Made by a program: the position numbers and the translations under genes. Shown piece by piece: positions 35,844 through 45,412 of a stretch of 64,000 bases of DNA (position 1 is the first letter of the stretch; each line of letters begins with the position of its first letter). The notes under the pieces are model-generated. The model ran no database searches. It was not told where the DNA came from and saw nothing but the letters and a program-made list of their open reading frames with translations. Origin of the DNA: CAZVEE01 sp964625525 (GTDB lineage Bacteria > Pseudomonadota > Alphaproteobacteria > JAJFIK01). The stretch is taken from contig CAZVEE010000003.1 of NCBI GenBank assembly GCA_964625525.1, positions 1-64,000 of the forward strand. The letters run 5' to 3'.

Positions 35844-38600
35844 ATGGTCAGCTTGATCAACGGCTTGGGCGGTTCTGACGGGTTCGGCGAAAACGTACTA
35901 ACCCGGGGCGTGAATACGTCGTCGGGGGTCATCGATCTCAGCGGTGTGTTCGAGAATGGCCTCGTCTTCGGTAATGAGACCTTCACCGAGGCTCGCGTCA
36001 GCACCAATGGCTATATTTACTTTGCCGATGGGTTTTCTCTGCTGCGTGAAGGCGCCAGCATCGCGGATTTCGGCGATCTTGCCGTCATCGCTCCGTTTTT
36101 CGCGGATGTCGATACGTTCACCGATCCCGATGAGGCGTCCCCGGGCGGGACGTCCCAGGGCAATAACCTCGTCTTCTACGACCTTAATGAAACCACCCGC
36201 ACCCTCACCGTGACCTGGGATGATGTGGGCTATTTCAGCGGTGGCGTGGATCAGCTCAACGCGTTCCAGCTCATCCTGACGGACCGCTCCGGCGATGTGG
36301 GCCGCTCCAGTGGCGATTTCGACATCGAGTTTCGCTACGAGGACGTGAACTGGGCCGTTGGGAATGACGATGACGGCTTTGAGGATACCCCGCTTGACCG
36401 TGCGGCGGTCGTGGGCCTGTCCAGCGGTAATCAGCAAGGGGATGTGCAGATCCTCATCCCCGGCTCCGGTGAGGCCGAGGACGTGCTCGATCTGGACGAC
36501 CGGCTCGGCAATACGGGCCAGGCCGGGCGCTGGCTGTTTGAAGTGCGCGACGGTCAGGTGACGGACCTGGCAGTGAACCCCACTCTGTCTGTGTCCGGTC
36601 AGACGGCGGTGGTGGAGCAGAATGCCGGCTCAACCATCCTCGCCTATACGGTGACCCGCAGTGGTGACACCACGGCACCGCTGACGGTGGAGTATGAAGT
36701 GGTGCCGAGCGGTGCCAATCCAGCGGACTCCAATGATGTCGCCGGCTTCCTGCCGATCGGCGGTTCGGTGAGCTTCGGTGTCGGTGAGACCACGAAAACA
36801 GTCCTTGTCGGTGTGACCGGTGACGGCGTGTTCGAGCAGGATGAGACGCTCACCTTTCAACTGGACCCGGACAATCTGCTCACCAACGCTATTTTCTTCA
36901 ACCGCTCGGTGACGACGGCGATTGTCAATGATGATGGCAATCTGGCCCCCACGGCGCGGAACGATGGTTTCTCAACCGACGAAGAAAGCGCCATTGCGGG
37001 CAACGTCTTTGCCGATAACGGCTCGGGCGCGGACAGCGACCCGGAAGGCGATAGCTTGAGTGTTCTTGCCATCAATGGCGATACCACAGCGGTGGGCCAA
37101 GCCATCACCCTAGGCTCGGGCGCCACACTGACTCTCAATGCGGATGGGACGTTCACCTATGATCCGGCGGGGGCTCTGGCGAGCCTGAGCGTGGGCCAAA
37201 CGCAGACCGAGCAGGTCACATACACGGCTACGGACGGTTTCGGTAATCAGTCCTCGGCGCTTCTCACGATCTTGGTCAGCGGCGAGGATGCGGTACTGGC
37301 GGTGACCGGGACGCAGACCAATACGGCCGAAGGAGATGCGGGGACCAGCACGCAGACCTTCACGGTCACCCGCTCCGGCGCGACCCAGACGGCGGTGACC
37401 GTATCTTACGCCGTTGTCGCCACGGGCGGCGACGGTGTGGAAGGGTCGGACTTTGTCAACAACACGTTGCCCTCCGGCACACTGTCTTTTGCGGCGGGCG
37501 AGACCTCTAAAACTGTCACCTTACCAGTCTCTGGCGATCTGGAGCCCGAGGCCAATGAGACCTTCTCTGTCGTCTTGTCCAATGCGAATGCATCGGCTGG
37601 AGCGGCGGTGCTCGCGACTGGTCAAGCCGGCGGCAGCATTGCCAATGACGATGGTATTTTTACCCAGTTTGGCACGGACGAAAACGACAAGACCCGGGGC
37701 ACCAGCGGCAATGACGTCATCTCCGCCGGTGGCGGGCGCGACAAGGTGCGCGGCCAGGACGGGGACGACCGCATTTTCGGTGGCGACGACGATGATAATC
37801 TGCGTGGGGACGATGGGGATGACGGCCTTGTCGGCGGCGCGGGTGATGATCGCATGCGCGGCGGCGATGATGACGACCTGCTCTTGGGTGAGGCAGGCGA
37901 TGACCGTCTGCGTGGTGATAAAGGTATGGACCGCTTGGAAGGTGGCGAGGGCGATGATCGGCTCGACGGCCGCAATGATGACGATACGCTGATTGGCGGC
38001 AGCGGTCGTGATGACATGCGCGGCGGCAAAGGCGACGACGGATTGTTCGGCGGCGATGGGGCCGACGACATGGACGGCGGCAAGGATGACGATTTCATGC
38101 TTGGCGAAGGCGGCAATGACGTGATGGACGGGGGCGCGGGCAGCGACCTGGTCAATGGCGGTGCCGGTGACGATGAGCTGGACGGGGGCAAAGGCGATGA
38201 TGTCGTCGATGGCGATCTCGGGAACGACCTGGTCAATGGCGGCTCCGGCGACGACACCCTGTTTGGTAATGCGGGCAACGATCTCGTTTTCGGTGATGCG
38301 GGCAACGACCGGCTGTCGGGTGGGACAGGCGATGACATGCTCGAAGGCGGCAAGGGCGAGGACACGTTCGTCTTCGAATTTGGCACCGAGACGGACACAA
38401 TCGTGGACTTCAACGTGGCCGAAGACGTCCTGGTTCTGAGCGGTTTCACCGGTCTGACCGAGCAGGATTTCACGGCCCGGCTGCAATTTCAGGATGAAAC
38501 CGCCATTTTCTTCCGCCCTGCCGGCGGTAGTGATGACGAGTTGATCTTCATGAATGTCGATTTTGACAGCTTGCGCATGGCAGAGGTGATCATCCTGTAG
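35844..38600 (+). CDS. Nidogen-like / Calx-beta / RTX protein 2
   Basis: This is a 918-aa paralog of the preceding RTX protein. ATG 35844 was chosen because AAGGGG precedes it and the product begins MVSLINGLGGSDGFGE, the same leader as its neighbours. Order: nidogen-like domain (1 to about 240; VSTNGYIYFADG, LAVIAPFFADVDT, NAFQLILTD, DFDIEFRYEDVNW), Calx-beta, a single cadherin-like module (NLAPTARNDGFSTDEESA), a second Calx-beta, and a long RTX region (about 610-835). The RTX repeats include RMRGGDDDDLLLGEAGDDRL and later GGAGDDELDGGKGDDVVDGD. The C-terminal part is DTFVFEFGTETDTIVDFN. It has fewer cadherin-like modules but the longest RTX tail of the three. Export by type I secretion is inferred. 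Confidence 0.87.
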   Translation: MVSLINGLGGSDGFGENVLTRGVNTSSGVIDLSGVFENGLVFGNETFTEARVSTNGYIYFADGFSLLREGASIADFGDLAVIAPFFADVDTFTDPDEASPGGTSQGNNLVFYDLNETTRTLTVTWDDVGYFSGGVDQLNAFQLILTDRSGDVGRSSGDFDIEFRYEDVNWAVGNDDDGFEDTPLDRAAVVGLSSGNQQGDVQILIPGSGEAEDVLDLDDRLGNTGQAGRWLFEVRDGQVTDLAVNPTLSVSGQTAVVEQNAGSTILAYTVTRSGDTTAPLTVEYEVVPSGANPADSNDVAGFLPIGGSVSFGVGETTKTVLVGVTGDGVFEQDETLTFQLDPDNLLTNAIFFNRSVTTAIVNDDGNLAPTARNDGFSTDEESAIAGNVFADNGSGADSDPEGDSLSVLAINGDTTAVGQAITLGSGATLTLNADGTFTYDPAGALASLSVGQTQTEQVTYTATDGFGNQSSALLTILVSGEDAVLAVTGTQTNTAEGDAGTSTQTFTVTRSGATQTAVTVSYAVVATGGDGVEGSDFVNNTLPSGTLSFAAGETSKTVTLPVSGDLEPEANETFSVVLSNANASAGAAVLATGQAGGSIANDDGIFTQFGTDENDKTRGTSGNDVISAGGGRDKVRGQDGDDRIFGGDDDDNLRGDDGDDGLVGGAGDDRMRGGDDDDLLLGEAGDDRLRGDKGMDRLEGGEGDDRLDGRNDDDTLIGGSGRDDMRGGKGDDGLFGGDGADDMDGGKDDDFMLGEGGNDVMDGGAGSDLVNGGAGDDELDGGKGDDVVDGDLGNDLVNGGSGDDTLFGNAGNDLVFGDAGNDRLSGGTGDDMLEGGKGEDTFVFEFGTETDTIVDFNVAEDVLVLSGFTGLTEQDFTARLQFQDETAIFFRPAGGSDDELIFMNVDFDSLRMAEVIIL

Positions 38601-38755
38601 CGAGCGGCACAAGATCCGGCGTTGGTGAGCTGGATCCGCCGCAGACGGACCACTTTGTGACAGAGTGGCAATAAAGGAACGTTAGACTGGGAGGCGTGGT
38701 GATCGGGCGGGGGGCGGCCTCCGCCCAGCAGGCATAAGCCGGATGGGGGTTGCAG

Positions 38756-41700
38756 ATGGCTGACCTGATCAATGGTCTGGGCGGACGCGCGGGTTTCGGC
38801 GAAATCGAAGTGGATCGCGGTCTCGCGACATTTGCGAGCGTGGATATTGCGGACGCGCTCGGCACTGGGTTCCGCTTCGGCGGGCAGATCTTCGATGTTC
38901 TGAATGTGAGTGTGAACGGCTATGTGGGCTTCGGTTTCTTCGCCAGCGGCAGCGAGCGCGAAGGCACTGATCTGCAAGAGGTGTTCGGTGACGCACCGGT
39001 GATTGCCCCTTATTTCGGCAATGCCGATACGCGTACAGAGGTCCAGGCGCCCTCGCCGGGTGGCACATCCCTCGGTACTTCTAGTGTGTTTGTGGATGTG
39101 GACGGCGATGCGGGCATCGTCACCATCACATGGGACGATATTCCCTATTTTGAATCCGGCACTGACAAGCCCAATGCCTTCCAGCTGCGCCTGATTGATC
39201 AGTCCGGTGTGAATGGGCGCGAAGTCGGCGATTTCGATGTTGAAATTCGCTACGAGACCATCGGCTGGACCATTGGGGATGCTGGAGATGGTTTGCTCGG
39301 GGGCGTGGGGTCTGGCGGCGAGCTGGCGCTTGTGGGGCTGAGCACAGGCAACAAGTTCGGGGACGAACAGACCTATCTGGTGCCGCGCGGTGATGAAGAT
39401 GCGCTGCTGGCTCTGCCTATGACGGGCAATACAGACGAACCGGGCTTGATCCGCTTTCCCATTGTGGGCGGGCAATTGGCGCCGATCCTGTCTGTTACTG
39501 GCCCCGGCGCGCTTATGGAAGGGGATAGCGGCGTCACGACCCTGACCTTCACTATTTCACGCACCGGCGGAACGATCGGCTCTTTGCTGGTGCAATATGA
39601 TCTCGCCGGTTCTGGCGCGGCGCCCCTGACGGATGCTGATGTCGTCGGAGATCTGCCGCTCAGCGGGTTTGTCACATTTAACGCCGGTGAGACCACCAAG
39701 ACGGTGACGCTGGACGTGATCGGTGACACCGTGTTGGAAGCAGACGAGGCGGTGACCTTGTCGCTGCGTACAGATGGTCTGCCGTCCGATATTTCCTTCA
39801 GTCAGCAGAGTGCCACCGCCGTGGTACTCAACGATGATACTCAGCAGGCGCCCATTGCCCGCGCCGATACGTTCACAATCGCCGAGGACGGGACCCTCAC
39901 CGGGTCTGTGTTGGCGGATAATGGGCAGGGATCGGATGTGGATCCCGATGGCGATCCGCTCATGGTATCGGTGGTCACGTTGCCGGCCAACGGATCACTG
40001 ACTCTGTCGCCGAATGGTGATTTGATTTATCGTCCCGATGCAGACTTTAATGGTTCTGATGGGTTCACCTATCGCATCAGCGACGGCGTGGCCACCGCGA
40101 CCGCCACGGCGAGCATCACGGTCACGCCGGTGAATGATGCGCCTATGGCCATCAATGACACATTCACCATTGCAGAAGACCAGCAGTTGACGGGCTCGGT
40201 TCTGGCCGACAACGGCTTCGGCGCGGACGGGGATGTGGATGGCGATCCGCTAACCGTCGCGGTCAGTGGCGCAGCGGCCTCCGGCTCGGTCTCGCTGCAA
40301 TCTGACGGCAGCTTCACCTACACGCCAAACGCCCAATTCTCTGGTACCGACACATTCACCTATATCCTGTCCGACGGCAATTTGACCGACACGGGCACGG
40401 TCACGATTTTCGTCGATGCTCAGAATGATCAGCCCGTAGCGGCGGATGATTTTTTCAATGGCGGCGAAGACACCATCGTGTTCGGTAATGTGCTGCTGGA
40501 CAATGGGTCGGGCGTGGATTTCGACCCTGATGGTCAGCCCCTGCAGGTGACCTTGCTGAGCACGGCACAAAACGGGTCGGTGACCCTCAGCGCAGCGGGC
40601 TTTCTGACCTATATTCCTAATGCGGACTTCAACGGAACCGATACGCTGACCTATCGTGTATCAGATGGTCAGCTGACGGATACAGCCACGGTAACGATCC
40701 TGGTGGGCGGCACCAATGATGCCCCCGTGGCGCGCGATGACAATATCACCGTGGCTGAGGACACAACGGCCTCAGGGAGTCTATTCATCGATAATGGCAA
40801 TGGTCCTGATTTCGACATTGACGGTCCCAGCCTGTCGGTCAGCGGGTTCAGCCAGCCTTTGCGCGGCACTCTTTCGGTGACAGGTGATGGCCAGTATCAG
40901 TATACGCCGGACCCAGGGTTCAGTGGTACAGACAGCTTCACCTACACAATCACGGATGGTTTTGCCAGCGACAGCGCGACGGTGCGCATTACCGTGACCC
41001 CCGTGAATGATGCTCCCGACGCCCGCGATGATGTGTTCTCGACTTTCGAGGACGTGGCACTGACGGGAAGTGTCTTCGCGAATAATGGCAATGGCTTTGA
41101 TAGCGATCCGGACAATGATCCGCTTACGGTCGTTGCGCTGAATGGTCAGACTGCGGCGATCGGTCAGGCGGTCACGTTGGCGTCAGGTGCCAGCGTTACG
41201 CTCGGGGCCAATGGCATTTTCACCTACGATCCGCAGGCTGCCTTTATCGACCTTGTTGCGGGGCAAACGGCGACGGATCAATTCACTTACCGCATCGAGG
41301 ATGGCGAAGGGGGCGCGGATACCGGGACGGTCCGTGTGACCGTGGCCGGGCGCGACTCGGTCATTTCGCTCGCCACGCTGACACCGCTTGCCAATGAAGG
41401 TGACCTGGGCGGGCCGGTTTATCAGTTCCAGGTGACGCGTGCAGGGGGGCTCGACGCGGAAGTGGTCGTGTCCTACGCGGTATCGGGAACTGGTGATAAT
41501 CCGGCGTCACCGGATGATTTCGTCAATGGTGGCTATCAGATCGGCCAGGTGACACTGGCGTCGGGCGTCAGTTCCGTGACATTCGGTACCACTGCGGTGG
41601 GCGACTTCCGGCCGGAAGCGGACGAAACCTTCCGTGTGGATATCACGAGCGCTGTGCCCAATACGGGCACGGTGCAGATCGGGACCGGTACGGTGACTGG

Positions 41701-42340
41701 CACTATTTTGAACGATGACGGAGCCTTTACGTTCCTTGGTTCAAGCGACCGGGACAAACTCAAGGGGACCGCCATTGACGATGTGGCCGACGGCCGTGAC
41801 GACCGGGACAAGCTGAAGGGCAATGACGGCGACGATGTGCTGTTCGGTGGCGCGGCGCGAGACACGTTGGATGGCGGCGATGGCGATGATGTCATTGATG
41901 GCGAAGGCGGTGACGACAAGATCAAGGGTAAGGATGGTGACGACCTGATCTTCGGCGGCACCGGCAATGATCGCATCAAGGGCGACAAAGGGGCCGACAC
42001 GATTGAAGGCGGTGACGGCGCCGACCGCATCGATGGGAAAGACGGTGATGATGTGCTCTCCGGTGGGGCGGGAACGGATGACTTGAAAGGCGGCAAAGGG
42101 GCCGACCGCTTCGTCTTCCGTCCTGACTCTGATGTTGAGGTCATCCGCGACTTTGATCCGGAGGAAGACGTGATCGATTTCACCGCTTTCTCCGGCTTCA
42201 CATTCGATACCCTGACCAATGTGGCCCGTCAGGACGGCAAGGACTTGGTGATCTCCATTCCTGTGAGCGGGGAGCGGCTGGTGATCGAGAAGTTCACCTT
42301 GGCGGAGTTGCCCTTGTCGTCGCTCGATTTCGCGTCTTGA
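38756..42340 (+). CDS. Nidogen-like / Calx-beta / five cadherin-like / RTX protein 3
   Basis: This is the third tandem paralog, 1194 aa from ATG 38756 (MADLINGLGGRAGFGE), with GGGGG upstream; a TTG two codons earlier is possible. The nidogen-like domain shows VSVNGYVGFGF, PVIAPYFGNADT, NAFQLRLID and DFDVEIRYETIGW. A Calx-beta and five cadherin-like modules follow, each joined by VTPVNDAP-type linkers, then another Calx-beta and a short RTX block (about 993-1115) rich in Lys (DRDKLKGNDGDDVLFGG, DRIKGDKGADTIEGG). It ends DRFVFRPDSDVEVIRDFDPE. It lies 155 bp after RTX gene 2 without a visible terminator between them. Confidence 0.87.
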   Translation: MADLINGLGGRAGFGEIEVDRGLATFASVDIADALGTGFRFGGQIFDVLNVSVNGYVGFGFFASGSEREGTDLQEVFGDAPVIAPYFGNADTRTEVQAPSPGGTSLGTSSVFVDVDGDAGIVTITWDDIPYFESGTDKPNAFQLRLIDQSGVNGREVGDFDVEIRYETIGWTIGDAGDGLLGGVGSGGELALVGLSTGNKFGDEQTYLVPRGDEDALLALPMTGNTDEPGLIRFPIVGGQLAPILSVTGPGALMEGDSGVTTLTFTISRTGGTIGSLLVQYDLAGSGAAPLTDADVVGDLPLSGFVTFNAGETTKTVTLDVIGDTVLEADEAVTLSLRTDGLPSDISFSQQSATAVVLNDDTQQAPIARADTFTIAEDGTLTGSVLADNGQGSDVDPDGDPLMVSVVTLPANGSLTLSPNGDLIYRPDADFNGSDGFTYRISDGVATATATASITVTPVNDAPMAINDTFTIAEDQQLTGSVLADNGFGADGDVDGDPLTVAVSGAAASGSVSLQSDGSFTYTPNAQFSGTDTFTYILSDGNLTDTGTVTIFVDAQNDQPVAADDFFNGGEDTIVFGNVLLDNGSGVDFDPDGQPLQVTLLSTAQNGSVTLSAAGFLTYIPNADFNGTDTLTYRVSDGQLTDTATVTILVGGTNDAPVARDDNITVAEDTTASGSLFIDNGNGPDFDIDGPSLSVSGFSQPLRGTLSVTGDGQYQYTPDPGFSGTDSFTYTITDGFASDSATVRITVTPVNDAPDARDDVFSTFEDVALTGSVFANNGNGFDSDPDNDPLTVVALNGQTAAIGQAVTLASGASVTLGANGIFTYDPQAAFIDLVAGQTATDQFTYRIEDGEGGADTGTVRVTVAGRDSVISLATLTPLANEGDLGGPVYQFQVTRAGGLDAEVVVSYAVSGTGDNPASPDDFVNGGYQIGQVTLASGVSSVTFGTTAVGDFRPEADETFRVDITSAVPNTGTVQIGTGTVTGTILNDDGAFTFLGSSDRDKLKGTAIDDVADGRDDRDKLKGNDGDDVLFGGAARDTLDGGDGDDVIDGEGGDDKIKGKDGDDLIFGGTGNDRIKGDKGADTIEGGDGADRIDGKDGDDVLSGGAGTDDLKGGKGADRFVFRPDSDVEVIRDFDPEEDVIDFTAFSGFTFDTLTNVARQDGKDLVISIPVSGERLVIEKFTLAELPLSSLDFAS

Positions 42341-42424
42341 GGCGGGGGCGGCGCTCTGTCACGCTGCGGTCACGGTTTGGGGATCTGCTCCCCTCATCCA
42401 CACCGCAGCGAAAGGCTCTTGCTT

Positions 42425-43891
42425 ATGACATCGCGCCGCCGCTTGACCGCTTTGGGAGCCGTCTTCGGGATTGCCGGCCTGCTTGGCACGACCGCACTGA
42501 CGGATGTTTGGGCACAGGCCATCGTCGAGGTTCGCCCGGGCGATGACGTGGCGCGGATGGCGGCGCGGGCGGGCGAGGGCGCAACTCTTCGCTTCGCACC
42601 TGGGATCTATCGTGGTCAGACCATCCTGGCCCAGGATGGCCAGCGCTTTGTTGGGCCTGAAGATGGCTCAGCGGTGCTGAGCGGTGCCCGTGTCCTCACG
42701 GATTTTCAGCAAGATGGCGGGCGCTGGGTGGCGCGCTCGGCCTCGCCGGCGCCACGAGCCCATGGGGAGTGTGAGTCCGACCGGCCGCTCTGTCAGGCGC
42801 GCGAAAACCTGTTTCTCGACGGTGACCGGCTGGAGCGGGTGGCCTCGCGTGGCCGGGTCGGTCCGGGCACCTGGTATTATGATCAGCGCCGGGTGGTGAT
42901 GGGGGACGATCCCACCGGGCGGCTGGTAGAACTGTCCGTCACGCCGATCGCCTTTCGTGGCGGCGGCGATGGGGTGGAAATCCGTCATTTGACGGTCGAG
43001 AAATACAATCCAGGCGCCCAGGAAGGCGCCATCACCGCCAAAGGTACGAAAGACTGGCGCATCGTGGATGTGACGGCACGGTGGAACCATGGCTTAGGCC
43101 TGCATTTGGGGGATCGCACCCATGTGCAGGGCGGGCGCTTCGTGCATAACGGCCAGATGGGCATGCGCTCGGAATGGGGCAGCGGCGTCGTCGAGGGGGC
43201 GGAAATCGCCCACAACAATTTCGCCGGTTATTCTGGCGGTTGGGAAGCGGGCGGCACCAAATTCCTGGAGATGACGGCGCTCACCGTGCGCGGCACCTGC
43301 GTGCACAACAATGTGGGGGCGGGGCTGTGGACGGACGCCAACAACACCAATGTTCTCTATGAGGATAATCTGGTGTTCGATAACTGGGGCGACGGCATCA
43401 AGCACGAAATCTCGTATCAGGCGGTGATCCGTAACAACACGGTTGTGGGCAATGGCTTCGGCTATGACCCCTGGCTGTGGGGATCCCAGATCCTGGTGCA
43501 GAATAGTTCTGATACAGAAGTGACGGGCAACTGGGTTGAGACCAGCGACCGCGGCGGCAACGGGATTGCCATCATCCATCAAGATCGCACCAGCCGGGGC
43601 GGGCGCTGGGTGTCGGAGAACATTCACATCCACGGCAATACTGTGGTGCTGCGTGGGGATGCGCTCACCGGTATGGGCGCGGATTTTGATCGCGACTGGT
43701 TTTGGGGCGAGGCGAACAACCGCCTCACGGCCAATACATATGTTCTGGTGGGGGCGGCGCGGAGTTTTCTGGAAGCCTATGGCCGCAAGGATTTGGCGCG
43801 GGCCCAGAACGAAGGCCGGGAGCTTGGCTCGACGCTGCGGGTCGAGCAGACCCGCGCGTCCATGGTCCCGGCCTGCGCCAATCGCCGCTAA
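42425..43891 (+). CDS. Secreted right-handed beta-helix protein
   Basis: This 488-aa protein from ATG 42425 has a signal peptide (…ALGAVFGIAGLLGTTALTDVWAQA). An N-terminal pectate-lyase/DUF1565-like segment reads VRPGDDVARMAARAGEGATLRFAPGIY (split across strands). It is followed by parallel beta-helix coils with Asn ladders: WRIVDVTARWNHGLGLHLGD, EIAHNNFAGYSGG, TCVHNNVGAGLWTDANNTNV and NTVVGNGFGYDP. Such proteins are often polysaccharide lyases, epimerases or carbohydrate-binding matrix proteins. It follows RTX protein 3 by 84 bp and ends 9 bp before the convergent WbaP-like gene. A role acting on the locus's own polymer is an inference; catalytic residues are not identifiable. Confidence 0.78.
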   Translation: MTSRRRLTALGAVFGIAGLLGTTALTDVWAQAIVEVRPGDDVARMAARAGEGATLRFAPGIYRGQTILAQDGQRFVGPEDGSAVLSGARVLTDFQQDGGRWVARSASPAPRAHGECESDRPLCQARENLFLDGDRLERVASRGRVGPGTWYYDQRRVVMGDDPTGRLVELSVTPIAFRGGGDGVEIRHLTVEKYNPGAQEGAITAKGTKDWRIVDVTARWNHGLGLHLGDRTHVQGGRFVHNGQMGMRSEWGSGVVEGAEIAHNNFAGYSGGWEAGGTKFLEMTALTVRGTCVHNNVGAGLWTDANNTNVLYEDNLVFDNWGDGIKHEISYQAVIRNNTVVGNGFGYDPWLWGSQILVQNSSDTEVTGNWVETSDRGGNGIAIIHQDRTSRGGRWVSENIHIHGNTVVLRGDALTGMGADFDRDWFWGEANNRLTANTYVLVGAARSFLEAYGRKDLARAQNEGRELGSTLRVEQTRASMVPACANRR

Positions 43892-43900
43892 GCGGTTGGC

Positions 43901-45412
43901 TTAATAGGCGCCCGATCCGCGCACGACGATCAGAACTGTGCGGAACAGAATGTAGATGTCGAGCCAGATCGACCAGTTGCGGATGTAGTAGGTATCCAGG
44001 CGCTGTTGAACGCCCAGGTCGCCATCGCTGCGGGCGGACACTTGCCAATACCCGGTCAGGCCCGGCAGCACGGACAGGCGCAGCTTCTTAAAGGCCTCAT
44101 CCGTGAACAGGTCCATGTGATAGTCCGGGAAGGGGCGCGGACCCACCAGGGTCATATCGCCTTTCAGCACGTTGAAGAGCTGAGGCAACTCATCGAGGCT
44201 GAACTTGCGCAGAATGGTGCCGACACCGGGCAGCACGCGCGGATCGTTGCGCAGCTTGAGATACTTGTCCCACTCGGCCTTGGCGTCCGGATCGGTGGCG
44301 AGCAGGTGCTCCAGCCGACGATCTGCATCCTTGTACATGGTGCGAATTTTCAGCACGTCGATCATGCGCCCATTGAGGCCGCGCCGCCGGTGCACGAAGA
44401 ACACCGGACCACCATCCACAATGCGAATGGCCAGCGCCGCCACGGCGATGATGGGCAAAGACACCAGCACAGCCGGCACCGTCACCAGAAAATCCATGGC
44501 GCGCTTGATGATCCGGTTGTGACGGGCGCGCAGTTGATTGCGCATGGCCAAGCCCGGCGTGCCCTCGAAATCGATGGGTGTAATCCAGGTGCTGGGCGCG
44601 CCGGCCAAGTCTGGCATCACCACCATCGTCTCAAAAGTCAGACTATCGGTGAGGCGTGCCACGCCTGCGCCGTCCAGATGCGGGGCCGCGAGAATGGCGG
44701 TGCCGACACCGCGCCGGGCCCATTCTTCGGCATCCAGGACCGCGCCTTCCACGCGCACGCCCTCGATCAAACGGCCACGCGTGGCCGGATCGTCGTCAAA
44801 GGCCGCGACCGGGATAAAGCCGGTCTCGGGGCGCTTCATCAATGTGCGGATCATGTCCCGGGCAGGATCACCAGAGCCCAGCACGACCACTGGCTCGCCC
44901 CACAGGCCCATGCGCAACAGCAGGTCGCGCATGCCGGCTTCCAGCAGCCACGGCACGATCAGCGCCAGCGTACCCGCCAGCGCCAACATGCCCGGCGCCC
45001 AGGCATCAAACGGTTCCAGCAGTGTCCAGCCGATCAGCAGACCGAATAGCGCCGCCGTGGTGACCACGCGCAGACGCAGGCGCTTAACCGGGCACATGCC
45101 GTAGCCGGGATAAAAGCCCATAATCTGAAAGGCCAGCGGGATCATCATCACGCCGAAGGCCAGTTGGCTGTATTGGTCCGCCGCCATTTCCATGGGCCAG
45201 ATCGGGGAGAGTGCCAGGCGCAGGCCGTAAGCGGCGAAGACGCATAACTGCAGCGCCGCCATATCCGTCAGCAGCATGACGACCCACGTGGCCCGCATCC
45301 GCCACGTGCCCTGGCGGGCTGTCGTCTGAGCGCGTGTAATCTGGCGTTGCGTCACCGCATCCATGGACACTGGCTTAACCCCCACAACCTGCTGCACTGA
45401 GTGTGTCTCCAT
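43901..45412 (-). CDS. WbaP-like undecaprenyl-phosphate sugar-1-phosphate transferase
   Basis: This is a polyprenyl phosphoglycosyltransferase starting a repeat unit by moving a sugar-1-phosphate onto undecaprenyl phosphate in the inner membrane. The length is 503 aa from ATG 45412; ATG 45364 is an alternative start. Four or five N-terminal membrane helices precede a Rossmann-like central domain (EPVVVLGSGDPARDMIRTL). The catalytic bacterial sugar transferase domain begins KRAMDFLVTVPAVL with a membrane-dipping helix. It continues through GGPVFFVHRRRGLNGRMIDV, KIRTM, the Asp-Glu pair in SLDELPQLFNVLKGDMTLVG and PRPFPDYH, and ends GLTGYWQVSARSD. The sugar (Gal, Glc or other) is not readable. 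This should be the priming enzyme of the Wzy-dependent locus. Confidence 0.92.
   Translation of the reverse strand: METHSVQQVVGVKPVSMDAVTQRQITRAQTTARQGTWRMRATWVVMLLTDMAALQLCVFAAYGLRLALSPIWPMEMAADQYSQLAFGVMMIPLAFQIMGFYPGYGMCPVKRLRLRVVTTAALFGLLIGWTLLEPFDAWAPGMLALAGTLALIVPWLLEAGMRDLLLRMGLWGEPVVVLGSGDPARDMIRTLMKRPETGFIPVAAFDDDPATRGRLIEGVRVEGAVLDAEEWARRGVGTAILAAPHLDGAGVARLTDSLTFETMVVMPDLAGAPSTWITPIDFEGTPGLAMRNQLRARHNRIIKRAMDFLVTVPAVLVSLPIIAVAALAIRIVDGGPVFFVHRRRGLNGRMIDVLKIRTMYKDADRRLEHLLATDPDAKAEWDKYLKLRNDPRVLPGVGTILRKFSLDELPQLFNVLKGDMTLVGPRPFPDYHMDLFTDEAFKKLRLSVLPGLTGYWQVSARSDGDLGVQQRLDTYYIRNWSIWLDIYILFRTVLIVVRGSGAY

Noticed and set aside
34735..38350. RTX DNA repeats considered as a CRISPR-like or satellite array
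   Set aside because: The repeats are coding nonapeptides with varied codons and no unique spacers.
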